Shown here: positions 33,776 to 42,050 of the stretch, in pieces
How positions within the stretch are numbered: the stretch's first letter is position 1
Layout of the letters: each line of letters begins with the position of its first letter
Assembly: GCA_965222125.1 (NCBI GenBank)
Contig: CBDCTC010000005.1
Location: 372,001 to 436,000, forward strand
Length of the DNA: 64,000 nucleotides
DNA from: CAZENU01 sp965222125
Lineage (GTDB): Bacteria > Chloroflexota > Dehalococcoidia > Lucifugimonadales > CAZENU01
Reading direction: 5' to 3'
Position numbers and translations under genes: made by a program
The notes under the pieces: generated by a model
Databases searched by the model: none
Told to the model about the DNA's origin: nothing
What the model saw: the letters and a program-made list of their open reading frames with translations, nothing else

Positions 33776-34000
33776 ATGAGTCGCCGCAAGAACCGCGAGC
33801 GCTACGAGGCGATGAAGCGGCTGGACCCGGACTACCGGGGATTCCGCGGCCACGGCAGCGAGCCGTCCAAGCCCGGAAACGCGCCGCTCGAGGCGGTCAC
33901 GTGCAGCGTGTGCGGACGCAAGCGCAACGTGCCTCGCGGCGTCGCCGTGGAGCAGGGCGACAGCTTCGTCTGTGCGCGCTGCCGCGAAGAGCAGAGCTAG
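33776..34000 (+). CDS. Small basic protein with zinc ribbon
   Basis: 74 residues, not a named family to me. The first 40 residues are basic (MSRRKNRERYEAMKRLDPDYRG), followed by CSVCGRKRNVP near residue 43 and CARC near residue 67: two CxxC pairs that form a zinc ribbon. Such small proteins often bind RNA or ribosomes. It lies 42 bases after rplL, where rpoB is normally found, and could be cotranscribed with the ribosomal genes. Confidence 0.65.
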   Translation: MSRRKNRERYEAMKRLDPDYRGFRGHGSEPSKPGNAPLEAVTCSVCGRKRNVPRGVAVEQGDSFVCARCREEQS

Positions 34001-34146
34001 GGCCGACGGCTCGTAAGCTGTTCACTCTTGGTGAGAGGGGCAACCCGTACGGCGGCGGCGCTCGCCTTTGGAGACCTTGGCAGAGCTCCAGACGTGGGCC
34101 AGATGTCGACAGCAGGGGGTGCCATTGAGCTCGACCTCCCCACCCC

Positions 34147-34175
34147 TGGATTCCGGCTCGGGGGCCGGAATGACG
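34147..34175. repeat. Short dispersed palindromic repeat, second copy
   Basis: ATTCCGGC (34150-34157) and GCCGGAAT (34164-34171) flank TCGGGG, within TGGATTCCGG...CCGGAATGACG, the same frame as the copy at 25525-25560. The 286-base gap 34001-34286 holds this and the next repeat and no gene. Confidence 0.7.
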
Positions 34176-34209
34176 TCTACCCTCTGCGCGGGAGGCGGAC
34201 ACAGCCTAC

Positions 34210-34240
34210 CGTAATGCCCGCGAAAGCGGGTATCCAGGCG
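34210..34240. repeat. Short palindromic repeat, second type
   Basis: CCCGC (34217-34221) and GCGGG (34226-34230) close a GAAA loop; flanking bases extend the stem to eight pairs including one G-T. TAATGCCCGCGAAAGCGGGTATCCAGG is a widespread genomic repeat form. It sits 45 bases from the previous repeat, suggesting a composite unit. Confidence 0.65.
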
Positions 34241-34286
34241 GCTCGAGAGGCATTCGTCCTGTCAACTCTGACCAGGGGCCGCAACC

Positions 34287-35240
34287 TCAGCCAGTCTTAA
34301 CCAGCTTCTGGAAGCTGCGGATGCCGTCCGCCTCGTCGCCCCAGTTCTTGGCGTTGGTCCAGGCTACCTCGCCGACGTAAATGTCTCCGCGCGAGTCGAC
34401 GCAGATGCCGTGCGGGGCGCAGAACTGCCCCTGCGCCGTCCCGTAGCCAAGGTCGCCGATCCTGGCCCGCCTCTCGCCAGCCGTGTCGAACACGGAAATC
34501 CTGGGCCCGATGTTGGGCATGTCTCGATTCACGTTCATCCCGGCGCCCAACTCTCCCACGTAGACGTCCTGCTCGTCGGAGATGTAGACCGTGCACGGGC
34601 GGTGCATGTTGACCCACTGGGTCTCGAACCGTCCCCGGGAGTCGAAGATCTGGACCCGGTGGTTCTCCCTGTCGGCCACGTACACGTAGCCGTCCTTGTC
34701 GGTCGCGATGTTGTGCACGATGTTGAACTCGCCCGGGTCGGTCCCGGGCTGCCCCCACGAGAATAGCAGCCTGCCGTCCGGCGAGTACTTGTGGACGCGG
34801 GAGTTGCCGTAGCCGTCGGAGACGTACAGGTCGCCGGTCGTTGGGTCCAGGGCCACGTCTGTGCAGCGGTTGAACGGGTCGCCGCACTGGTACGCGGACG
34901 GTGTGCCAGGGCTTCCGATAGTCATCAACACGCGGCCGTCCGGCGTGCACTGGCGTACGGTATGGTCTCCGTCGTCCGTGCAGAACAGGGTGCCGTCCGG
35001 TCCCATCGTGAGGCCGTGGGCCCGGCTGAATATCCCCTCGCCCCACGAACGGAGAAAGTTGCCGTCCCGGTCGAAGACGGTCATCGGGTGGTCGCCGCGG
35101 TTGAAGATGTACACGTTGTCCTGCGAGTCGACGGCGACGGCGGCGGCGTCCGTCCAGGCGTAGCCCGGCGGGAGTTTTTCAAACCCGTCCACGAACTCGT
35201 AGGTGAAGCTGCCGCTGCCTGTCCTGACGGTACTGCCCAT
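34287..35240 (-). CDS. NHL-repeat protein, peptidyl-hydroxyglycine lyase-like
   Basis: 317 residues, six-bladed propeller. Blades show VAVDSQDNVYIFNRGDHPMTVF in part, HGLTMGPDGTLFCTDDGDHTV, LYVSDGYGNSRVHKYSPDG, VYVADRENHRVQIFDSRG and CVDSRGDIYVGEV. The paired His-containing and Asp-containing blades resemble the lyase half of peptidylglycine alpha-amidating enzymes, but bacterial members of this look have no proven activity. No signal peptide. ATG at 35240 has GGGAGGAG upstream; similarity starts there although the frame is open to 35621. It differs clearly from the NHL pair at 13674 and 18971. Confidence 0.85.
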   Translation of the reverse strand: MGSTVRTGSGSFTYEFVDGFEKLPPGYAWTDAAAVAVDSQDNVYIFNRGDHPMTVFDRDGNFLRSWGEGIFSRAHGLTMGPDGTLFCTDDGDHTVRQCTPDGRVLMTIGSPGTPSAYQCGDPFNRCTDVALDPTTGDLYVSDGYGNSRVHKYSPDGRLLFSWGQPGTDPGEFNIVHNIATDKDGYVYVADRENHRVQIFDSRGRFETQWVNMHRPCTVYISDEQDVYVGELGAGMNVNRDMPNIGPRISVFDTAGERRARIGDLGYGTAQGQFCAPHGICVDSRGDIYVGEVAWTNAKNWGDEADGIRSFQKLVKTG

Positions 35241-35348
35241 GTGTCTCCTCCCGCGCTGGCGTGCGACTGTCCTCGGAACGAAGCGATTATATCCCACGCG
35301 GCTCCGTTCCACCGGCGGGCTGCTGCGTCCAGCGCACCGGGGCTCGGT

Positions 35349-35354
35349 TACAAT
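35349..35354 (+). promoter_or_regulatory. -10 element before mutM
   Basis: TACAAT in CGGTTACAATCG, 43 bases before the mutM ATG. No good -35. Confidence 0.35.
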
Positions 35355-35396
35355 CGTGTCGGAGTTGGTGGCCGTCTCGATCCCGTAGGTAGGAAA

Positions 35397-36199
35397 ATGC
35401 CTGAAGCTCCAGAGTTGGAAGTGGTCAAGGGCCTTCTGCGCGACCGTATCGTTGGGCAGCGCGTGCTTTCTGCCGCAGAGACCAGGCCGGGCGTCGTGCG
35501 CGCGCTGGCCGCGGACCTGTCGGATCTCGCCGGGCGCAGGCTGGAAGATGTCGAACGCAGCGGCAAGTTCCTCATGCTCCAGTTCTCGGGCGGGCGGCTG
35601 CTCGCTGGGGGGGTGCAGCACTGCGCGCCGTCCCGCCGCAGATTCAAGCGAACCTTCTTCGTGCTGACGATGGAGGACGGCAGCGAGCTGCGGTACGTCG
35701 ACCAGAAACAGATGGGCGCGTTTACTACGTCAGCCCGGAACAGCTCTCGGAGGTGCCGCAGCTCGGTGAGCAGGGGCCCGACGTTCTCGCGCCGCTGACG
35801 TTCGAGGAATTCCGGCAGCGGATCGCACCGTTTCGGGGGGAGATCAAGGGCGTGCTGACCCGGGGCCGCGTCGTGTCCGGCATCGGCAACGCGTACGCGG
35901 ACGAGATTCTCTTCGCGGCCGGCATCTATCCCTTCCGCAAGCGTACCGCGATGTCCGAGGAGGAGCTGCGCCGCGTCTGCGAGCAGGCGCGCGCCGTCGT
36001 AGAGGAGGCCGTCGACCAGGTGCAAGAGCGCATCGGCGACGACATACACCTCAAGCCGCGCGACTTCCTCAAGGTGCACAACCGGGGCGGCGAGCCCTGT
36101 CCACGGTGCGGCGCCAGGATCAGCGAGGTCACCGCCAACCGTCGCATAACAAGCTACTGCCGCACCTGTCAGCCGGGATTGCCCATAGGCAACCTGTAG
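35397..36199 (+). pseudogene. mutM: Formamidopyrimidine-DNA glycosylase family gene, frameshifted
   Basis: 803 bases, not a multiple of three. The N-terminal part has the catalytic Pro2-Glu3 (MPEAPELEVV) and the RSGKFLMLQF lysine region. After QKQMG at about 35717 the reading must change frame to give VYYVSPEQLSEVPQLGEQGPDVL; one missing base (GGCGCG for GGCCGCG) restores MGRVYYV. The second part has the helix-two-turn-helix (VVSGIGNAYADEILFAAGI) and the CPRC...CRTC zinc finger. In addition about eight residues, including the void-filling Met segment, seem missing near GGRLLAGGVQHCAP, where a run of seven G occurs. The repair function (8-oxoG excision) may be lost, or the sequence has indel errors. 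Confidence 0.8.
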
Positions 36200-36218
36200 A
36201 GCCCGGGATGCGCATCAA

Positions 36219-36242
36219 GTGGAGATAGTGGACTACCATTGA
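36219..36242 (+). pseudogene. Remnant of a higB toxin gene (C-terminal tail only)
   Basis: The frame ends VEIVDYH-stop, the typical HigB C-terminus, 19 bases before the ATG of a higA gene, where a complete higB should lie. The bases before it belong to the mutM end. The rest of higB has been deleted. Confidence 0.5.
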
Positions 36243-36261
36243 GTACGGAGATCAGGAAGAG

Positions 36262-36586
36262 ATGACCATGACCAGTCAGACGGCGCGCAGTCAGGAAACA
36301 CTGCCTCCAATTCATCCGGGAGAGGTACTCGACGAAGAGTTCCTCCGACCGATGAACGTCACCCAGTACCGGCTGGCTAAGGCCATCGGCGTGGATGCGC
36401 GTCGCATTCATGCCATCGTTCACGGAGAGCGGTCAATAACGGCCGAGACGGCCCTATTGCTTTCCCGCTTCTTCGGAAACTCCGCGGAGTTCTGGATGGG
36501 CCTGCAAAAGCCAGTACGACCTGGAGGTCACCGAGGACGGTCTATCCCAGCGGCTGAGTATGGTGGCGGCTCACTCACCGGAGTAG
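36262..36586 (+). pseudogene. HigA-type antitoxin, frameshifted
   Basis: 325 bases, one more than a multiple of three. PPIHPGEVLDEEFLRPMNVTQYRLAKAIGV, in pieces, then RRIHAIVHGERSITAETALLLSRFFGNSAEFWMGLQ is a textbook HigA HTH. After CTGCAA a run of four A pushes the frame off; removing one A continues as SQYDLEVTEDGLSQRL with stop TAG at 36584-36586, the normal HigA ending. Frameshifted reading would add an unrelated 80-residue tail. With only a tail of higB upstream, this is a decayed toxin-antitoxin locus. Confidence 0.75.
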
Positions 36587-36660
36587 CCGACGCGTCTGGC
36601 TCAAGAAGGGTTGGGCCCGGTCATGCGCAAGGACTCGTTTCCTACACGTTGTCATCACCC

Positions 36661-36927
36661 TCAGCGGTATACCTCGTTCCGTCTCCCGATCCTCACCACC
36701 AAGACGCGCAGAGCGTCGTCCTGAATGTCGCAGATAACGCGGCAACCTCCCACCCGGTAGCGCCACAACCGGCCTAGTGGACCGGTCAGCATGTGGCCGA
36801 CGCTCCGCGGATCGGCCAGTGGTGCAATGCGCTCGTCCATGTAGTCCATGATGCGCCGTGCTGTGTTTCTGTCGAGCTTTCGCAGCTCAGTCCGGGCTGT
36901 GGCGGTATAGTCAATCCTCCAAACCAA
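36661..36927 (-). CDS. relE: RelE/ParE-family toxin
   Basis: 88 residues. VWRIDYTATARTELRKLDRNTARRI in part, the LTGPLGRLWRYRVGGCRVICDIQ core and VVRIGRRNEVYR at the C-terminus match RelE-type mRNA interferases; the final arginines and tyrosine correspond to the catalytic basic cluster. It overlaps the 3' end of the antitoxin gene by 17 bases, the antitoxin-first order of relBE. Confidence 0.88.
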   Translation of the reverse strand: MVWRIDYTATARTELRKLDRNTARRIMDYMDERIAPLADPRSVGHMLTGPLGRLWRYRVGGCRVICDIQDDALRVLVVRIGRRNEVYR

Positions 36928-37138
36928 GCTCTTTCCTCACGTCTGCGGCATCATGCACTTGCTCCTGTCCTTTGCGGATACGTTCGAGAACATCCGCGGC
37001 CAAGTAGTAGTCTTCGATGTCCTCAAGTCCGCGGTCGATAATCTCACGCAGATAGAAGGCTTTGGTGCGCCCGGTCTGCGCGGCCAGGACAGCGAGCCGC
37101 CGCTCCGTTTCGGGTGAAAGCCGGATCGATGTAGCCAT
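36911..37138 (-). CDS. relB: RelB/DUF6290-type ribbon-helix-helix antitoxin
   Basis: 75 residues. The N-terminus MATSIRLSPETERRLAVLA is a ribbon-helix-helix DNA-binding unit, followed by TGRTKAFYLREIIDRGLEDIED and a C-terminal toxin-wrapping segment. The frame is open to 37273, but the ATG at 37138 has AGAAGC upstream and gives the standard start. It should repress its own promoter with RelE as corepressor. The pair is intact, unlike the higBA remnant that points toward it from the left. Confidence 0.88.
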   Translation of the reverse strand: MATSIRLSPETERRLAVLAAQTGRTKAFYLREIIDRGLEDIEDYYLAADVLERIRKGQEQVHDAADVRKELGLED

Positions 37139-37352
37139 GTCGTGCTTCTCCGTTGCAGTCTGCGCATTCAATGTATCACACGGATTCCCTAGACTGCTCC
37201 CGACGAATGCGCAGCCCGGCAGGGCCAACCATGTACGGTGGCTGCCGTCCGCACTCAGGTCATGCATACGCACCCCCAGGGACGGAATCCAGCCTTTGGG
37301 AGGAATGGCTCAGGCCCGGAGTTGCGGGGGGCGCCGCGGCCTTGTTTCGGAA

Positions 37353-37381
37353 TTGGGCCGTTTGCTATAGTCTCACAGGTT
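37353..37381 (+). promoter_or_regulatory. Promoter of the succinate dehydrogenase operon
   Basis: TTGGGC (37353-37358), 17-base spacer, TGC then TATAGT (37376-37381): an extended -10 with five of six bases. It is 28 bases before sdhA. Confidence 0.6.
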
Positions 37382-37408
37382 GGCTTAGGTAACGAGGCGT
37401 AGCTAAGA

Positions 37409-39088
37409 ATGCTCGATCACGACGTGCTGGTGATCGGCGGCGGTCTCGCGGGGATGCGGGCGGCGCTGTCCGCGCGAGAAAATGGCGTAGACGTCGCCGT
37501 CGTCAGCAAGGTCCATCCCGTTCGCAGCCACTCGAACGCGGCGCAGGGCGGCATCAACGCCGCGCTGACCGATCGGGGAGACGCCTGGGAAGACCACGCC
37601 TTCGACACGGTGAAGGGCAGCGACTACCTGGGCGACCAGGACGCCATCGAGGTGATGTGCCGCGAGGCGGGACGCGAAGTCATCGCCATGGAGCACATGG
37701 GCGTCGCGTTCAGTCGGGACGACGAGGGCCGGCTTGGCACGCGTGCCTTCGGGGGCCAGCGGCGCGAGCGCACCTTCTTCGTCGCCGACTTCACAGGCCA
37801 GGCCCTCCTCCACGTCCTCTACGAGCAGGTTCTCAAGGCCGGCGTCAGGGTCTACGAGGAGTGGTTCGTCCTCTCGCTGTTAATGGACGACGGCCGGTGC
37901 GCCGGCGCCGTCGTGATGGAGATCAGCTCGGGAGAGATGCACGTCATACGCGCCAACGCCGTGATCGTCGCGTCGGGCGGTCTGGGCAGGGTGTTCGAGC
38001 CGAGCACCAACGCCCTGATATGCACCGGCGACGGTATGGCCGCGGCCTACCGTGTCGGCGCCCCTCTGATGGACATGGAGATGGTGCAGTACCATCCGAC
38101 GACCCTCAAGAGCAACGGCGCGCTCATGTCGGAGGGCGCCAGGGGCGAGGGAGCCTATCTGATAAACGCCGACGGCGACCGGTTCATGGAGCGGTACGCG
38201 CCGAACATGATGGAGCTCGCCTCCCGCGACGTCGTCTCCCGGTCGGAGCAGACCGAGATCAACGAGGGAAGGGGAGTTAACGGCTGCGTCTTCCTCGACT
38301 GCAGACACCTCAGTCAGAAGCTGATAGACGAGAAGCTGTCGCAGATACGCGATCTGGCCCGCGATTTCGCGGGCGTGGACATGGCACGGGAGCCGGTCCC
38401 CATCCGCCCCGGGATGCACTACCAGATGGGCGGAATCAAGACGGACGTGGATGGGCAGACGCCGGTGCCGGGCCTGTACGCGGCCGGTGAGACGGCCTGC
38501 GTCAGCGTCCACGGTGGCAACCGGCTTGGCGCGAACTCGCTGCTCGACACGCTGGTGTTCGGCCGCAGAAGCGGCGAGCACGCCTCCGACGCGGTCAAGG
38601 GCCGGCGGCCGCGCCCTTCCATCGACGACTCGGCCGCGGACGGAGACCGGAACCACATCCAGGACCTGATGAGCAACTCCGACGGCGGTGGGCTGTTCGG
38701 CCGTCTGAGGATGGAGCTCGGCCAGACGATGAACGAACACCTGGCCGTCTTCAGGGACGCGGACGGCATGGAGCAAGCCCGCGGCAAGCTGGGCGAGCTC
38801 AGGGAGCGGTTCACGAACGTCTACGTGGCCGACAAGGGCAAGACATTCAACACCAACCTCGTGTTCACCCTGGAGCTTGGCTTCATGTTCGACTGCGCCG
38901 AGGCGGTTGTCTTCAGCGCCCTGGAGCGGCAGGAGAGCAGGGGAGCGCACTTCCGGACGGACATGGGAGACCGCGACGACGAGAGCTGGCTCAAGCACGT
39001 TCTCGTCACCAGGGGCGAGGAGGCGCCGGCCATCGAGTATCTGCCGGTGGTCATCACGCAGTGGCAACCCGAGGCCCGGAAATACTAG
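37409..39088 (+). CDS. sdhA: Succinate dehydrogenase/fumarate reductase flavoprotein subunit
   Basis: 559 residues. FAD site VLVIGGGLAGMRAAL at the N-terminus and RSHSNAAQGGINAAL near residue 35, whose His carries covalent FAD in the family. Substrate site: QYHPTTL near residue 227, SEGARGEGAYLIN, and a HYQMGGIKTD segment near residue 340. GNRLGANSLLDTLVFG is the second FAD block. Catalyses succinate-fumarate interconversion. sdhB follows after 10 bases and an HdrB-like subunit after that; no membrane anchor genes are present. Confidence 0.95.
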   Translation: MLDHDVLVIGGGLAGMRAALSARENGVDVAVVSKVHPVRSHSNAAQGGINAALTDRGDAWEDHAFDTVKGSDYLGDQDAIEVMCREAGREVIAMEHMGVAFSRDDEGRLGTRAFGGQRRERTFFVADFTGQALLHVLYEQVLKAGVRVYEEWFVLSLLMDDGRCAGAVVMEISSGEMHVIRANAVIVASGGLGRVFEPSTNALICTGDGMAAAYRVGAPLMDMEMVQYHPTTLKSNGALMSEGARGEGAYLINADGDRFMERYAPNMMELASRDVVSRSEQTEINEGRGVNGCVFLDCRHLSQKLIDEKLSQIRDLARDFAGVDMAREPVPIRPGMHYQMGGIKTDVDGQTPVPGLYAAGETACVSVHGGNRLGANSLLDTLVFGRRSGEHASDAVKGRRPRPSIDDSAADGDRNHIQDLMSNSDGGGLFGRLRMELGQTMNEHLAVFRDADGMEQARGKLGELRERFTNVYVADKGKTFNTNLVFTLELGFMFDCAEAVVFSALERQESRGAHFRTDMGDRDDESWLKHVLVTRGEEAPAIEYLPVVITQWQPEARKY

Positions 39089-39098
39089 GCGATAGAGC

Positions 39099-40058
39099 AT
39101 GGAAGTAACCCTCAACGTCAGACGTTTCGACCCCGATTCCGATCAACCCGCGTCGTACACGCAGGAGTACCAGATCGAGCTCGGGGAATCGGCGACCGTG
39201 CTCGACGGGCTGATCAAGATCCGCGAAGAGGTCGACGGCACGCTCGCCCTCCGGTGCTCGTGCCGTAGCGCCATCTGCGGCTCCTGCGCCATGAGGATCA
39301 ACGGGCGCGCCGGGCTGGCGTGCAACACGATGGTCTCCAAGGTCGCGGACGCCGACGGCAACGTCGCGGTCGAGCCGGCGGGCAACATGAACGTGGTCAA
39401 GGACCTGGTCGTCGACTTCGACATGTTCTGGGACAAGGTCAGGGACGTGAACCCGTGGCTGCAGCCTCAGGGCCCGGACCCGGAGCCCGACAAGGAATAC
39501 ATCGCCTCCAACGAGTCAATGCTGGACCTGGCGGACGTGATGGCCTGCATCATGTGCGGCGCCTGCGTCTCGGACTGCACGGTGCTGGCGGTCGACTCCA
39601 ACTTCCTGGGTCCGGCAGCGCTGGCCAAGGCGTACCGGTTCGTCGCAGACCCGCGCGACGACGTGGACGCGGCCAGGCTGGGAGAGCTGAACGAGTACGG
39701 CGGCATCTGGGACTGCACCCGATGCATGCAGTGCGTCGAGGTGTGCCCCAAGGGCGTAGATCCGATGGGCCGCATCATGGCCCTGAGGGACCGAGCGATG
39801 GAGGCCGGCTACACCGGAACGTATGGCGCCAGGCACGCCGAGGTCTTCACCGACTCGATCAGGCACAGCGGTCGGGTCGACGAGCTGCGGCTGCCCATCA
39901 AGACCTTCGGCATGTTCAACATCAAGGAGATGCTGAAGCTGCTGCCGGTGGGCGTTCGAGCTCAGCTCAAGGGCAAGAGGCCCCCGATCTTCCACCGCTC
40001 CATACCGGGAGTGCAGAACGTGCGCCGACTCTTCGACAGAGTGGGGGACAAACGATGA
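39099..40058 (+). CDS. sdhB: Succinate dehydrogenase/fumarate reductase iron-sulfur subunit
   Basis: 319 residues, longer than the usual 240. The [2Fe-2S] domain has CSCRSAICGSCAM and a further Cys in RAGLAC. The second domain has CIMCGACVSDC and CTRCMQCVEVCP for the two remaining clusters. The last 70 residues (LPIKTFGMFNIKEMLKLLPVG region and KRPPIFHRSIPG) extend past the classical end, a trait of forms that work with a CCG-domain partner. Its TGA overlaps the ATG of that partner gene (ATGA). Confidence 0.94.
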   Translation: MEVTLNVRRFDPDSDQPASYTQEYQIELGESATVLDGLIKIREEVDGTLALRCSCRSAICGSCAMRINGRAGLACNTMVSKVADADGNVAVEPAGNMNVVKDLVVDFDMFWDKVRDVNPWLQPQGPDPEPDKEYIASNESMLDLADVMACIMCGACVSDCTVLAVDSNFLGPAALAKAYRFVADPRDDVDAARLGELNEYGGIWDCTRCMQCVEVCPKGVDPMGRIMALRDRAMEAGYTGTYGARHAEVFTDSIRHSGRVDELRLPIKTFGMFNIKEMLKLLPVGVRAQLKGKRPPIFHRSIPGVQNVRRLFDRVGDKR

Positions 40059-40945
40059 AGTTCGCCTTCTATCCCGGTTGCGTGTCCCGAGGGGCATGCC
40101 CGGAGCTGTACTCCGCGACCGTGGAGGTGTGCGCCAGGCTCGGCATCGAGTTGGACTACAAGCCGATGGAGGGCGCGTCGTGCACCGGGTCGGGCGTCCT
40201 GCAGGAGAAGAACCAGCGGCTCGGCGACACGCTGAACGCCCGCACGTTCGCCATGGCCGAGCGCTCGGGGCTTCCGCTGCTGACGATCTGCAGCACCTGC
40301 CAGGGCGTGATGTCGCAGGCCAACAGCCGCCTCAAGAGCGATCCGGAGTATCTGGCCCAGGTCAACGAGGACCTCGCCGAAGAGGGCCTGCGGTACACTG
40401 GCCGCGCGGAACCGAAGCACCTTCTCTGGGTGCTGGTCGAGGACTACGGGCTGGGCAGACTCAGGAGCCTGGTCACCCGGCCGCTCACCGGCTTCAAGGT
40501 CGCCCCGTTCTACGGATGCTACATCGTCCGTCCAAGCGCCGCGTTGGGCTTCGACGAAAGGCCGGAGCGCCAGGACTCGCTGGAGAAGGTGATCGAGGCC
40601 GTGGGCGCCGAGGTCGTAGACTTCGCGGGCAAGACCCAGTGCTGCGGGTTCCCGATTCTGACCATCAACCAGACGAACTCGGTCAAGATGGTGGCCAACC
40701 ATACGGTCGACGCCAAGGATCAGGGAGCGGCGGCGATGGTCACGCCGTGCCCGCTGTGCCATCTCAACCTCGACGGCTACCAGCCCCAGGCCGCCGCGGC
40801 CGCGAGGCAGCCGATCGATCTGCCTATCCTGCACCTGCCGCAGATGCTCGGCCTCGCGCTGGGCATCGAGCCGGCAGCCATGCGGCTGAACCGGCACATC
40901 GTGTCGACCAAGGCGTTGCTGTCGGAGCTCGCTCTGGCCCCCTAG
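40055..40945 (+). CDS. sdhE: HdrB-like subunit of succinate dehydrogenase (SdhE type, two CCG domains)
   Basis: 296 residues. Two cysteine-rich CCG domains: YPGCVSRG near residue 6 with CTGSG and CSTCQG near residue 80, then FYGCYIVRP near residue 152 with TQCCGFP and TPCPLCHLNL. This is the signature of heterodisulfide reductase subunit B and of SdhE in the SdhABE complexes of Archaea and some bacteria. There it replaces SdhC/SdhD and attaches to the membrane without helices. Translationally coupled to sdhB. The electron acceptor (quinone or thiol) cannot be read from sequence. Confidence 0.9.
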   Translation: MKFAFYPGCVSRGACPELYSATVEVCARLGIELDYKPMEGASCTGSGVLQEKNQRLGDTLNARTFAMAERSGLPLLTICSTCQGVMSQANSRLKSDPEYLAQVNEDLAEEGLRYTGRAEPKHLLWVLVEDYGLGRLRSLVTRPLTGFKVAPFYGCYIVRPSAALGFDERPERQDSLEKVIEAVGAEVVDFAGKTQCCGFPILTINQTNSVKMVANHTVDAKDQGAAAMVTPCPLCHLNLDGYQPQAAAAARQPIDLPILHLPQMLGLALGIEPAAMRLNRHIVSTKALLSELALAP

Positions 40946-40965
40946 TCGCCGGAGTGGCGTCAGCG

Positions 40966-41991
40966 CTACTGGAGCGGCAGCGGAGGCTGCAGCCACTTTG
41001 AGGTGTCGTTGACCTCGATCTCCTCCACCCACTTCACCCACTCGAAGCCCCGCTTGTCCGGTGCGACGAGCCTTGCCGGAAAGCCATGTCCGCGCGACAG
41101 GGGAGCGTCCCCGACGTGGGTCGCCAGGATGTAGGACCGGGCCTCTGACATCGAGAACCTGCGGTAATAGCCGGTCGCCGAGCGAACGGTAACGCTGGAG
41201 GCGTCGGGGGTCGGCCCGGCCAGGGCGAGCAGCTCGTCGAGCCCGACGCCGCTCCATATCTGCTCCGAGTACCAGCCGCCAGTGCAATCTATGACGGCGG
41301 TCACGTCGCGCAACGCCGGGAGGTCGGAGTAACCCAGCGACAGCGGCCGCTCGACCGCTCCGGTGACCGAGAGCCGCCACGCGGCCGGATCGACGTCGGG
41401 CGCCCTGTCGGCGAGCCACGATACGACGGGAAACCACAAGCCGTAGCGGCGCGCCGTGTCGTAGGAGCCGGTGAAGCGGCGGGTCGAGCCCGCGGGCCGT
41501 ACGAACGCGGACGCGGCTTCGGCCGCCTGCGTGAACGCGATGCCGGCGATTGTGATGCCGGCGAGCCTGAGGGCCCATCTGCGCTCGACCCAGAACGACA
41601 GTGGCAGCCTCTTCGTGTAGACGACGGCGTGCCAGGCGAGCACCGGAACTATGGCCGCGCCGACATAGATGTGCCAGCTAACGCCGCTGAACCATCCCGC
41701 CGTAAACGGCCCGGCGTAGGACCAGGCGAAACCGAGCGCCAGCGTGACGACGAGCAGCGCCGACAGCACCAGGGAGGCGTACTGCCTCGGCCGGCGTCGG
41801 CGCCTGCGGACGGACGATACGACGATCGCCGTCTTCCAGACGAGCACGACCACGATGGCGAATCCGCCGATCCTGTGGACTGCTATGAACAGGGCGTCGC
41901 CGGACGATCCCGACACGAGTCCGAAGAAGCCGGTCACCAGTTCTACGGCTATGAGGGCGAGCAGGATCGTATTGGCCCAAGGCGTCTTCAC
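40966..41991 (-). CDS. Membrane-anchored molybdopterin oxidoreductase (cytochrome b-like plus Moco domain)
   Basis: 341 residues. Residues 1-160 hold four to five membrane helices with histidines in AVHRIGGFAIVV, SWHIYVGAAIVPVLAWHAVVY, a pattern like the haem-binding part of cytochrome b561/MsrQ proteins. Residues about 170-335 form an oxidoreductase molybdopterin-binding domain (sulfite oxidase family): VTGAVERPLSLGYSDLPAL, the Moco cysteine in IDCTGGWYSEQIWSGVGL and a GHGFPARLVAP segment. The two halves of the MsrP-MsrQ system would thus be in one chain. Convergent with sdhE. Substrate unknown. Confidence 0.8.
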   Translation of the reverse strand: MKTPWANTILLALIAVELVTGFFGLVSGSSGDALFIAVHRIGGFAIVVVLVWKTAIVVSSVRRRRRRPRQYASLVLSALLVVTLALGFAWSYAGPFTAGWFSGVSWHIYVGAAIVPVLAWHAVVYTKRLPLSFWVERRWALRLAGITIAGIAFTQAAEAASAFVRPAGSTRRFTGSYDTARRYGLWFPVVSWLADRAPDVDPAAWRLSVTGAVERPLSLGYSDLPALRDVTAVIDCTGGWYSEQIWSGVGLDELLALAGPTPDASSVTVRSATGYYRRFSMSEARSYILATHVGDAPLSRGHGFPARLVAPDKRGFEWVKWVEEIEVNDTSKWLQPPLPLQ

Positions 41992-42050
41992 ATCTATATG
42001 ATGCGCCGGGCGCCGATTCGGTCACCGTAGCCGGCTCCCGTGGGCGAATG

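Noticed and set aside
35700..35760. Programmed frameshift in mutM
   Set aside because: No slippery heptamer, and the missing base fits a simple deletion; the family is not known for recoding.
37270..37320. Another copy of the dispersed repeat (GGAATCCAG... GGAATGGCT)
   Set aside because: The arms do not match well enough; only a short similarity.
39962..41578. Long minus-strand frame opposite sdhE and overlapping the Moco gene
   Set aside because: Arg-rich, low-complexity translation typical of an out-of-frame read of GC-rich coding DNA.
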